Assembly: GCF_024460475.1 (NCBI RefSeq)
Contig: NZ_JANFYN010000067.1
Coordinates: forward strand, 1 to 9,137
DNA length: 9,137 nt
Source: Holdemanella sp. MSK.7.32
GTDB lineage: Bacteria; Bacillota_I; Bacilli_A; Erysipelotrichales; Erysipelotrichaceae
Direction: 5' to 3'
Position 1 is the stretch's first letter. Every line of letters begins with the position of its first letter. The position numbers were made by a program, and so were the translations under genes. Below are positions 1 to 6,392 of the stretch, in pieces. Under the pieces are notes generated by a model that saw only the letters and a list, made by a program, of their open reading frames with translations, searched no databases and was not told the origin of the DNA.

Positions 1-149
1 TTTTGATAGCTTGAACACCTTCATTATAGAAAGAATGGTGATTATTTTGTATAACATTTTTTGACACCACCCGCATAGCAGGTGGTTTTGTTGTTTTCGC
101 TCGAATCCCTCGCTCAAACTGGCTAAAGCCAAAAGCATAATAAAAGAAA
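1..149. other. Left-edge stretch without a supported gene
   Basis: No reading frame with a start and ribosome binding site is seen. Apart from the hairpin at 66-86, the stretch holds two near-identical copies of TCGCTCRAA on the plus strand (97-105 and 110-118, 13 bp apart) and a small palindrome TGGCTAAAGCCA at about 120-130. Positions 66-130 look richer in G+C than their surroundings, which suggests a remnant of an inserted element. I cannot name it. Confidence 0.4.
66..97 (+). terminator. GC-rich hairpin followed by T-rich tract
   Basis: A perfect 6-bp stem (ACCACC at 66-71 pairs with GGTGGT at 81-86) encloses a 9-nt loop and is followed on the plus strand by a T-rich run to about 97. This could be a rho-independent terminator for a plus-strand gene ending at the left edge: a 20-codon open frame without a start runs from 2 to a TGA at 62-64, which is too short to call. 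Compact GC-rich hairpins of this kind also mark the ends of IS200/IS605-type elements, but no transposase is visible here. The two readings cannot be separated from this window. Confidence 0.45.
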
Positions 150-195
150 GACCGATATTCAGATCTTTAAATTCTGAATATTCGGTCCTTTTTTT
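150..195 (-). terminator. Bidirectional terminator after the peptide-binding lipoprotein gene
   Basis: An inverted repeat pairs GACCG-ATATTCAGA (150-163) with its complement at 173-187, with one bulged base and a roughly 9-nt loop. On the plus strand it is followed by a run of seven T (189-195). On the minus strand it is followed by CTTTCTTTTATT. It lies about 50 nt after the stop of the minus-strand lipoprotein gene, so it most likely ends that transcript, and it can also stop transcription arriving from the left. Confidence 0.8.
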
Positions 196-234
196 AAACT
201 AAAACGTTTTTATCTGTTATAGCCCCTTTTACTA

Positions 235-1917
235 TTAATCATCAATATAAGCTGTAGCCATTGATTGTGACCAAATAAATGTAGAAGAAGTCTTCAAACC
301 TTTTACTTTCTTATTACGTAAACAATATGTTTGTACACCATCTGTTGGTAAGTATGCACATAGTTCTGCTTGACGAACATAAGCCTTTAAGTAAGCAGCT
401 GCTGAAGCATCTTTATCAGCTGTATAAGCACCTGCAGCTAAGTATGAATCTAATTCATCATCTTTTAAACGAGCAAAGTTATTTACGCCTTGTGATTGAA
501 TAAAATAATCAACGCCTGTATCTTCAGGGCTTGTAAAAGAGTTTCCTAAATAAGATACATCCCAATCACCAATAGCTGAATCATCACCTACAGTTGAAAT
601 AACTGTATTAAATTCCATTGTATTTGCCTTGAAGTCGACACCAAGTTCGCCCCATTGTTTTTGTAACATAGGAATCATTGTATCCATCGCATCTTTTTCT
701 TTTACAGCCAAGAACTTAATGCTTAATTTTTGACCATCTTTTTCACGAATACCATCACTACCAACAGTCCATCCCGCATCGTCTAAGATTTGTTTTGCCT
801 TTTCTACATCATAATCATAATAAGTAGCCCCATCAACTTTTTCTTCACCACGAACATATGCACTATTTTCGCCAGATACTGGGTTACCAAACAAGCCTGG
901 TACATATGCCAATTTAGCATCTTTATCATCTAATTTATAATAGCTTGCGATATAGGCTTCACGATCAAATCCATAAGCCAAAGCTTGACGTACTGCTTGA
1001 TCTTGACATGCACCTGCAGCTGTATTCATAAACAAGAAGTCTTCACGATCGCTTGGATAAGAATCCATAGTCAAACCTTTATCTTTGTCTTTGGCTACTG
1101 TGTTGATTTTATTCGAATCTACTACATCTGGAATATAATCGACAGTTCCATTTTCCAATTCTTTGATTTCAGTCGAAGTCTCTGTTTTCTTGATCATAAT
1201 CTTAGAAATTTGATATTCTCCATCCTCGGCTTTAAAGTTTTCGTTACGATCCAATGAAGCACCTTCTGTTTTAGAGAATGATTTCAATTTATAAGGACCT
1301 GTTCCAATAGGATTACTATTGTTCTTTTCAACATTTGAAGTTTTCCCCTTCTTGTACTTCAATGTTTTAACACTACAAATCTTTTGTGTTCCCAAAGTTG
1401 ATTCTGCATCGATTTTTGGTTTTGACATATGGAATACAACGGTATAATCGTCTGGTGTTTCAATACCTGAGACATCTTTGGCATCTCCATCATGATATTC
1501 GCTATATCCATTTAAAAAATCTACATTACTTGAAAAACGTCCTGTATAGCTTGGGTCAGCCATAACGCTAAACGTTGCCTTTACATCTTTTGAAGTAAAT
1601 TTAGATCCATCACTGAATTTAACACCTTTCTTCAATTTAAATGTCATTGTTGTACCATCATCACTAATAGTAGGTAAATCCTCTGCTAATTCGGGAACTA
1701 AATTGGCATCCTTGTCATATGCCAACAATCCTTGATATACCAAGTTAACTACATTGTGATCGTTAACGGTCTGATAATACATAGGAGAAAAATCTCCATT
1801 CATTTCTGTAAACAATCCAACTGTTAATGTTTGTTCTTTACCAGAACCCGATCCGCCTGCAGAACATCCTGCAAGCATGAATGCCATACCTAGGGCACAT
1901 ACTTTTCTCTTATTCAT
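235..1917 (-). CDS. Peptide-binding lipoprotein of an ABC importer (SBP family 5, OppA/DppA-like)
   Basis: This 560-residue protein begins with a short lipoprotein signal (basic MNKRK, hydrophobic core, lipobox LAGC). Cys18 is the predicted lipidated residue, so the protein should be anchored to the outer face of the membrane. A glycine/serine linker follows, then the family 5 solute-binding fold: the stretch around residues 57-120 (LVYQGLLAYD, LVPELAEDL, FKLKKGVKFSDG, TSKDVKATF) is the classic N-terminal signature of oligopeptide and dipeptide binding proteins. Family members capture peptides, or less often nickel or sugars, and deliver them to OppBC-type permeases. No permease or ATPase gene is adjacent, so it is an orphan here and its substrate cannot be told. 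The ATG start has an AGAGGAAGAG ribosome binding site. It has its own promoter and terminator, so it is probably monocistronic. The family call is secure and the ligand unknown. Confidence 0.93.
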   Translation of the reverse strand: MNKRKVCALGMAFMLAGCSAGGSGSGKEQTLTVGLFTEMNGDFSPMYYQTVNDHNVVNLVYQGLLAYDKDANLVPELAEDLPTISDDGTTMTFKLKKGVKFSDGSKFTSKDVKATFSVMADPSYTGRFSSNVDFLNGYSEYHDGDAKDVSGIETPDDYTVVFHMSKPKIDAESTLGTQKICSVKTLKYKKGKTSNVEKNNSNPIGTGPYKLKSFSKTEGASLDRNENFKAEDGEYQISKIMIKKTETSTEIKELENGTVDYIPDVVDSNKINTVAKDKDKGLTMDSYPSDREDFLFMNTAAGACQDQAVRQALAYGFDREAYIASYYKLDDKDAKLAYVPGLFGNPVSGENSAYVRGEEKVDGATYYDYDVEKAKQILDDAGWTVGSDGIREKDGQKLSIKFLAVKEKDAMDTMIPMLQKQWGELGVDFKANTMEFNTVISTVGDDSAIGDWDVSYLGNSFTSPEDTGVDYFIQSQGVNNFARLKDDELDSYLAAGAYTADKDASAAAYLKAYVRQAELCAYLPTDGVQTYCLRNKKVKGLKTSSTFIWSQSMATAYIDD

Positions 1918-1946
1918 AACTCTTCCTCTTCTCTTTTCAGTAACTT

Positions 1947-1974
1947 ATTATAATATTTTCTGTAACTATTTCAA
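1947..1974 (-). promoter_or_regulatory. Sigma-A-type promoter of the peptide-binding lipoprotein gene
   Basis: On the minus strand TTGAAA (1969-1974) is separated by 16 bp from a perfect TATAAT (1947-1952). Transcription would begin near 1940, giving a leader of roughly 20 nt that carries the AGAGGAAGAG ribosome binding site (1920-1929). No operator-like palindrome is obvious around it. Confidence 0.7.
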
Positions 1975-2020
1975 TTACTTTTTCATTTAATTTCTGTAAT
2001 AACATAATTTACTTTATATA

Positions 2021-2052
2021 AAAGAAAAAAGCCTATCTTTTATGATAAGCTT
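2021..2052 (-). terminator. Terminator of the tmk-holB-ricT-rsmI operon, inside the end of rsmI
   Basis: A 9-bp stem (2029-2037 with 2044-2052, one G-U pair, 6-nt loop) is followed on the minus strand by a T-rich tract (2021-2030). The stem includes the last codons and the TAG stop (2033-2035) of rsmI, so coding and termination share sequence. It separates the operon from the lipoprotein gene. Confidence 0.85.
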
Positions 2053-2878
2053 CATATAATTCATTCTTTTTGCAAGCCATTTCTTTGGCAACTAAACCAA
2101 TAGCTTCTTTTGTACGCATTCCAGATTCAATATATTCATCCACTTTCGTAATGGCTGTATACATATCAAATACAACGTCATCTTGTTTAAATCCATCCAT
2201 GACAATAACCATTTCACCTTTACAAGTAGCCGCTACCTCTAACACTTCTTCAATGGTTCCACGAATATATTCTTCATGCACTTTTGTAAGTTCTCTAGCT
2301 AAACACATTTGGCGATTTCCTAATACCTCTAACATGTCTTGTAAAGTGTCTTCAATACGATGGGGTGCTTCATAGAAAATAGTTGTATAAGGAATTGTTT
2401 TGATTTCTTCGAGCTGTTTCTTTCTTTTTGAACTCTTATTGTCTAAAAAGCCATAGAACAAATAGTGATAACAACTCAATCCACTCGCAACCAATGCATT
2501 CATAGCTGCGTTGGCACCTGAAACAGAAACCACATTAAATCCATGCGAAATGGTTTCTTGAACTAATTTCTGTCCTGGATCTGAAACCAAAGGGTAGCCT
2601 GCATCGGATACTACCGCAACATTTTCGCCATTTTCTAATCGTTCAATGATTTTAGGAATACTGACCTGTTGATTATGTTCATGGTGCGACATCAACATCG
2701 TATCAATTCCATATGCCATTAAAAGTTTTTTTGTGTTACGCGTATCCTCAGCTGCAATGACACTCACTTCTTTTAAAATATCCAAAGCTCTAGGTGTCAT
2801 TTCCTGCAAGTTTCCAATAGGTGTAGGAACCAAATACAATGTGGAAACATCCGATTCAAAACTCTTCTGTCTAATCAT
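2033..2878 (-). CDS. rsmI: 16S rRNA (cytidine(1402)-2'-O)-methyltransferase RsmI
   Basis: The 281-residue length is normal for RsmI, a cytoplasmic SAM-dependent enzyme that 2'-O-methylates C1402 in the decoding centre of 16S rRNA. The tetrapyrrole-methylase-type fold is clear: LYLVPTPIGNL near residues 14-24, IAAEDTRNTKKLL at 41-53, VSDAGYPLVSDPG at 90-102, SGANAAMNALVASGL at 120-134, YEAPHRIEDTL at 169-179 and LARELTKVHEE at 193-203. The C-terminal GMRTKEAIGLVAKEM segment is typical of the family. The usual SDAGTPGISDPG loop reads SDAGYPLVSDPG here, a mild variation. The ATG overlaps the end of ricT by 8 nt and is preceded by AAGGAA inside ricT, so the two are translationally coupled. It is the last gene of the operon, the position rsmI also holds in the Bacillus arrangement. 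Confidence 0.96.
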   Translation of the reverse strand: MIRQKSFESDVSTLYLVPTPIGNLQEMTPRALDILKEVSVIAAEDTRNTKKLLMAYGIDTMLMSHHEHNQQVSIPKIIERLENGENVAVVSDAGYPLVSDPGQKLVQETISHGFNVVSVSGANAAMNALVASGLSCYHYLFYGFLDNKSSKRKKQLEEIKTIPYTTIFYEAPHRIEDTLQDMLEVLGNRQMCLARELTKVHEEYIRGTIEEVLEVAATCKGEMVIVMDGFKQDDVVFDMYTAITKVDEYIESGMRTKEAIGLVAKEMACKKNELYEAYHKR

Positions 2879-3704
2879 TATTTAATTCCTTGTCTGGCCA
2901 CAATTCTTTGAAATCCACAAACAAGACTTCTTCTTTGTTCTCTAACTTAGCCTGTTTTTGAAGAACGTTCATACTTGAAATACGATACTTCTTGTCTTTA
3001 TATGTCACAGTTGAATTGATTTTTGGCAAATCCTTACGCATTCTTGTATATTCTTCATTTTCAAAACGTAAACAACACATTAGTTTTCCACACTGTCCAC
3101 TCAACTTTTGAATATTCAATGCCAACAACTGGTTTTTAGCCATATTGATTGATACTGTATCAAAATCTGACATGAATCTTGAGCAGCAACATTCCATACC
3201 GCAGTTTCCAATTCCACCGACAATTTTAGCTTTGTTTCTTGGTCCTACTTGTCTTAACTCTATACGACAATGTAAGTGTTGTGCTAAATCTTTCAATAGT
3301 TGTCTAAAATCTACACGATCATCAGATACATATGTAAAAATAACTTTGGTACGATCCAATGTATATTCAGAACTAATTAAATGCATATCCAACTTCAAAT
3401 TTGCGACACACTCGTGACAAATCTTCATAGCTTCTTTAGCTCTTTCTACATTTTCCTCTTTACACTTAATATCTTCGGGTGTTGCCTTACGCAATACCGG
3501 CTTAATATCACCTTTTACTTTGGAAGCATCAAAATCAACGGTAGGGACACAAACCTTTCCTAATTCTTGTCCACGTACTGTTTCTACAACAACGATATCA
3601 TTTGTATAGTATTTTACATTTGATCCAAAAGTGTAGGCTTTTTTTGATTCTTCAAACTGTATATAAACAATATATTTATATGTTACTTTTCCTTCTGTAT
3701 TCAC
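2871..3704 (-). CDS. ricT: RicT/YaaT-type PSP1-domain iron-sulfur regulatory protein
   Basis: This 277-residue protein has a PSP1 domain whose most conserved part carries the family cysteines: CGMECCC at 168-174 and CGKLMCCLRFE at 205-215, giving C168, C172-174, C205, C210 and C211. In Bacillus subtilis RicT (YaaT) forms a complex with RicA and RicF that holds iron-sulfur clusters and promotes RNase Y-dependent mRNA maturation as well as sporulation and competence. RicA and RicF are not in this window, so whether the same complex forms is unknown. The start is a GTG (minus strand, 3702-3704) that shares one base with the holB stop (TAGTG), with AGGAAGG about 10 nt upstream. This gene always travels with tmk and holB in Bacillota, which supports the call. 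C81, C96 and C99 are additional cysteines of unknown relevance. Confidence 0.94.
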   Translation of the reverse strand: MNTEGKVTYKYIVYIQFEESKKAYTFGSNVKYYTNDIVVVETVRGQELGKVCVPTVDFDASKVKGDIKPVLRKATPEDIKCKEENVERAKEAMKICHECVANLKLDMHLISSEYTLDRTKVIFTYVSDDRVDFRQLLKDLAQHLHCRIELRQVGPRNKAKIVGGIGNCGMECCCSRFMSDFDTVSINMAKNQLLALNIQKLSGQCGKLMCCLRFENEEYTRMRKDLPKINSTVTYKDKKYRISSMNVLQKQAKLENKEEVLFVDFKELWPDKELNND

Positions 3705-4618
3705 TAAATCACAGCCTTCCTAATATCATAATAAAGCTTATCCATAAATAAACCTAAATCGACGGGTCGATACAACATATCCATATTTTCAACCAAAATC
3801 GAATATAGTTTTACTTTTTTTTCTAAAGGTAAATTTACCCTATCATTTTTTACATAGAATAAAACCCATTGAATCCACAATTGTATCCAATCCTTATTCA
3901 TGCGTTCAGACTTATTCACAAATACACTTGTCTGCATCTTTTCAATTTGTGCAAAAGAAGATGCATGCTCAATATATTCAAGTGCAACTTGTTTTAACTC
4001 TTCAAAATCAGGCAAAGACAACAATTCAATGGCCTTATCATACGTATATCCAGATTCAGCCAACATCTTTGCGTTTTCTTCACTTGTATTTTCAAGCAAT
4101 ACGTGCTCACAGCTTTCCGGCTTAAAATGAATAGCCTGACATCTAGATTGGATAGTCGGTAATACATTGGATTTTTCATCCGCAATTAATATACCATAAA
4201 TCCCTTCACTTGGCTCCTCTAAAAACTTCAACAAGCTATTCGAAGCATCTGGCGTAGCCTTATCATAATGATCTAGAATATAGATTCTGGCATTTTGTTT
4301 TCCTGCACTCGTTGATTCAAAAAATGCCTGTAAATCCACTATATCTTTCTTTTTAATACGATCATTCGATACAATCATGTAATCTAAAGATTCTTCATTC
4401 TCTATCCGCTTACAACTTTCGCATTCTTGACACGCAAAACCATCAAAATCTGTATGTTCGCACACAATACTTTGTGCAAATAAGATGGCTGTTTCTAATT
4501 TACTTGAACCTTTTGGTCCGTGAAATAAATAAGCATTCGCAACTCTTTTATTTTTTAGAGCATTTGACAATGTCTGATAAACGATTGGCTGTGCTTTTTT
4601 TAGATACTCTTTATTCAT
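3704..4618 (-). CDS. holB: DNA polymerase III delta' subunit
   Basis: The 304-residue product is the delta' subunit of the clamp loader, which works with DnaX and HolA to place the beta clamp on primed DNA. Visible AAA+ landmarks are a Walker A region at 34-41 (GPKGSSKL), a four-cysteine zinc module at C53, C63, C66 and C69, a Walker B-like segment ILDHYDKAT at 114-122, LLKFLEEP at 129-136 and the SRC motif with R159. The P-loop is degenerate: the glycine before the lysine is serine and the following Ser/Thr is leucine. This suggests that delta' does not hydrolyse ATP itself, as in known delta' subunits that lack a working P-loop. The SRC arginine would act in trans on DnaX. The ATG overlaps the end of tmk by 8 nt and uses an AAAGG-type site inside tmk. 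The region after about residue 170 is poorly conserved, as is usual. Confidence 0.95.
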   Translation of the reverse strand: MNKEYLKKAQPIVYQTLSNALKNKRVANAYLFHGPKGSSKLETAILFAQSIVCEHTDFDGFACQECESCKRIENEESLDYMIVSNDRIKKKDIVDLQAFFESTSAGKQNARIYILDHYDKATPDASNSLLKFLEEPSEGIYGILIADEKSNVLPTIQSRCQAIHFKPESCEHVLLENTSEENAKMLAESGYTYDKAIELLSLPDFEELKQVALEYIEHASSFAQIEKMQTSVFVNKSERMNKDWIQLWIQWVLFYVKNDRVNLPLEKKVKLYSILVENMDMLYRPVDLGLFMDKLYYDIRKAVI

Positions 4619-5243
4619 ATTCTTTGATTACCTTTAAGACACATTCCATAGCACTTTTTAAAACCTCTTCCTTACAAGGCTCGGCATCAATCACTTCAAT
4701 ACGCTCTGGATACATGGATACTAATGTTTCATAGCCTTGACGCACAGCTTTATGGAATGAACTTTCTTCTTGGTCCAAACGATTCAAGTCGCCACGAAGA
4801 TTCATACGTTTTTTACCCGTTTCTACACTAACGGATAAAAATAGAGTCTTTTCAGGCATACATCCATCAATCGCAAACTGATTGATATTCCATACTTCTT
4901 TTAAACCTATGCCTCGTGCAATTCCTTGGTATGCCAAACTTGAATCAATGAAGCGATCACACAATACGATCTTCTTATTTTCCAATGCTGGAAGAACAAC
5001 TTCTTTTAAATGTTGTCTACGACTTGCCGCATATAATAATGCTTCTGTACGATCATCCATTTCTGTATTGTTTACATCTAGTAATATATTACGAATGGAT
5101 TCTGCAATTTTGCTTCCGCCTGGCTCACGAGTATAAATGCAGTCGTATCCCATTTTAATCAATTCTTCTTGTACCGCTTTACATACGGTTGTTTTTCCTG
5201 ATCCATCATTTCCTTCAAATGTTATAAATACACCTTGTTTCAT
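4611..5243 (-). CDS. tmk: dTMP kinase (thymidylate kinase)
   Basis: The 210-residue enzyme phosphorylates dTMP to dTDP with ATP, an essential step in dTTP synthesis, in the cytoplasm. It shows the P-loop GNDGSGKTT (11-19) directly after FITFE, the TREPGG motif (38-43), the DRFIDSSLAYQG motif (97-107) that binds the nucleotide, and a lid-type segment around R150. The length is normal. It is the first gene of the operon. The ATG (5241-5243) has a GAGG-type ribosome binding site in the sequence GGTGAGGAAAAAAT. Pairing with holB, which encodes a replication subunit, is a long-known Bacillota arrangement linking dTTP supply and replication. Confidence 0.97.
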   Translation of the reverse strand: MKQGVFITFEGNDGSGKTTVCKAVQEELIKMGYDCIYTREPGGSKIAESIRNILLDVNNTEMDDRTEALLYAASRRQHLKEVVLPALENKKIVLCDRFIDSSLAYQGIARGIGLKEVWNINQFAIDGCMPEKTLFLSVSVETGKKRMNLRGDLNRLDQEESSFHKAVRQGYETLVSMYPERIEVIDAEPCKEEVLKSAMECVLKVIKEYE

Positions 5244-5317
5244 ATTTTTTCCTCACCATATATATTCAATAATTATTATTTTCTAATATCTATTCCTCAT
5301 TTAAACATAGCGTTCTT

Positions 5318-5392
5318 CGGTTTTCAAGTGATTATTAACATCATATTTTACGGTTTTCAAATATATTCAGCATCAAAAAATACAGTTTTCAA
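5318..5392. repeat. Three spaced copies of a TTGAAAACYG motif upstream of tmk
   Basis: On the plus strand CGGTTTTCAA occurs at 5318-5327 and 5351-5360, and CAGTTTTCAA at 5383-5392. Starts are 33 and 32 bp apart. The first two units also share CATCA at a similar offset (5339-5343 and 5371-5375), so this looks like a decayed tandem repeat of about 32-33 bp. Read on the minus strand each copy begins TTGAAA, a plausible -35 element or binding site for tmk. The third copy overlaps the T-tract of the purC terminator. No known regulator is suggested. Confidence 0.6.
5332..5360 (-). promoter_or_regulatory. Candidate promoter for the tmk operon
   Basis: The middle TTGAAAACYG copy offers a -35 TTGAAA (5355-5360) with a 17-bp spacer and TAATAA (5332-5337) as -10 on the minus strand. 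The copy at 5318-5327 offers TTGAAA with 17 bp to TTAAAT (5299-5304), a weaker option closer to the gene. The leader up to the tmk ATG would be about 55-90 nt. No start can be fixed from sequence alone. Confidence 0.35.
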
Positions 5393-5425
5393 AAAAATAC
5401 CCATAAGCACTCAACTTATGGGTAT
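5391..5425 (-). terminator. Terminator of purC
   Basis: A perfect 11-bp stem (5397-5407 with 5415-5425, ATACCCATAAG and its complement) has a 7-nt loop and is followed on the minus strand by a run of seven T (5391-5397). It begins 8 nt after the purC stop and insulates tmk from purC. Confidence 0.92.
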
Positions 5426-5432
5426 CAATAGA

Positions 5433-6302
5433 TTATAATGTTTTTCCCGTCAATATTGTGTAAGCTTGAAGATATTTTTCAATTGTCTTATCCACAATCT
5501 CTTGAGGAAGTGTCCAGTCATTACCTGGATTTGCCTTTAGCCAGTCACGCGCAAATTGTTTGTCAAATGATGGTTGTGAATGACCAGCTTCATATCCATC
5601 TGCAGGCCAGAAACGAGAACTATCAGGAGTTAACATTTCATCGCCAATAACGATATTACCATTTTCGTCTAAACCAAATTCAAATTTTGTATCCGCAATA
5701 ATAATTCCTTTGCTTAAAGCATACTCAGCACATTTTTTATATAAAGCGATTGTGCAATCTTTGATCTTAGTCGCATATTCTTCACCATGTCCTGGGAAGT
5801 ATTTTTCTAAGTGCGCAATACTTTGTTCAAAAGAAATGTTTTCATCGTGATCACCAATTTCAGCCTTTGTACTAGGTGTATAAATTGGTTCTGGAAGTTG
5901 TTGTGATTCTTGTAACCCTTCTGGAAGTTCAATACCACAAACCTTTCCTGTTTCTTTGTAGCTAGCCCATCCACTACCTGTGATGTAACCACGAACAATA
6001 CATTCGATTGGAAGCATATTCAATTTACGGCATAACATTGATTTTCCTTCAAATTTTTCTTGTTGGAAATATTCTGGCATATCTTTTGTATCCACACTAA
6101 TCATGTGATTAGGTAAGATATCTCTTGTGTAGTCAAACCAGAATTTTGACATCTGTGTTAAAACAGTTCCTTTTTTTGTAACCTCATTGTTTAGAATTAC
6201 ATCAAAACAACTGATACGATCAGTCGCAACCATAATAAGGTTGTCCCCATTGTCGTAAATCTCACGTACTTTTCCTTCTTTAATTGGTTTTAATTCCTGC
6301 AT
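5433..6302 (-). CDS. purC: Phosphoribosylaminoimidazole-succinocarboxamide synthase (SAICAR synthase)
   Basis: PurC joins CAIR and aspartate with ATP to make SAICAR in de novo purine synthesis. Both family signatures are present: MLPIECIVRGYITGS at residues 96-110 and IADTKFEFG at 202-210. LKPIKEGKVREIYD near the N terminus and DEMLTPDSSRFWP at 221-233 are also typical. At 289 residues it is the long form seen in several bacterial groups and in yeast Ade1, about 50 residues longer than the E. coli and Bacillus subtilis enzymes. The open frame extends to 6332, but the ATG at 6300-6302 has an ideal AAGGAG (6310-6315) at 7 nt and gives the expected N terminus, so I start there. It stands alone: no other purine gene is adjacent, and its own terminator follows. 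No clear promoter or purine riboswitch is seen in the roughly 65-nt upstream spacer. Confidence 0.96.
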   Translation of the reverse strand: MQELKPIKEGKVREIYDNGDNLIMVATDRISCFDVILNNEVTKKGTVLTQMSKFWFDYTRDILPNHMISVDTKDMPEYFQQEKFEGKSMLCRKLNMLPIECIVRGYITGSGWASYKETGKVCGIELPEGLQESQQLPEPIYTPSTKAEIGDHDENISFEQSIAHLEKYFPGHGEEYATKIKDCTIALYKKCAEYALSKGIIIADTKFEFGLDENGNIVIGDEMLTPDSSRFWPADGYEAGHSQPSFDKQFARDWLKANPGNDWTLPQEIVDKTIEKYLQAYTILTGKTL

Positions 6303-6363
6303 CTCGAATCTCCTTTTCTGCGTACAAGACAAAGATACAACTAAAACAAATTTAACACAATAT

Positions 6364-6392
6364 GAAAATAAGGAAATCCTAAGATTTCCTTA
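6364..6392 (-). terminator. Terminator of the metal-export ATPase gene
   Basis: A perfect 10-bp stem (6369-6378 with 6383-6392, TAAGGAAATC and its complement) has a 4-nt loop. It includes the ATPase stop codon (6390-6392) in its arm. The minus-strand tail is only ATTTTCAT, so the T-tract is weak and some read-through into purC, which starts about 60 nt later, is possible. Confidence 0.65.

Noticed and set aside
1..64. C-terminal fragment of a plus-strand gene
   Set aside because: The 20-codon frame without a start is expected by chance in AT-rich DNA and its product resembles nothing I know.
201..210. AAAACGTTTT palindrome as an operator
   Set aside because: It is too short and AT-rich to stand out from chance, and it lies downstream of the gene it would control.
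985..1257. Plus-strand open frame inside the lipoprotein gene
   Set aside because: It has no ribosome binding site or recognisable motif, and the opposite strand encodes a clear protein. The same holds for other antisense frames, such as 3145-3417, 4474-4734 and 7642-7908.
5318..5392. Short CRISPR-like array
   Set aside because: The repeat unit is only about 10 bp, spacers share sequence with each other, and no cas gene is present.
6303..6332. Upstream in-frame start for purC adding ten residues
   Set aside because: The ATG at 6300-6302 has an ideal AAGGAG at 7 nt, and the family N terminus begins there. The added residues include that ribosome binding site.
6303..6368. Purine riboswitch before purC
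   Set aside because: The spacer is too short for the aptamer and shows none of its paired helices or conserved loops.
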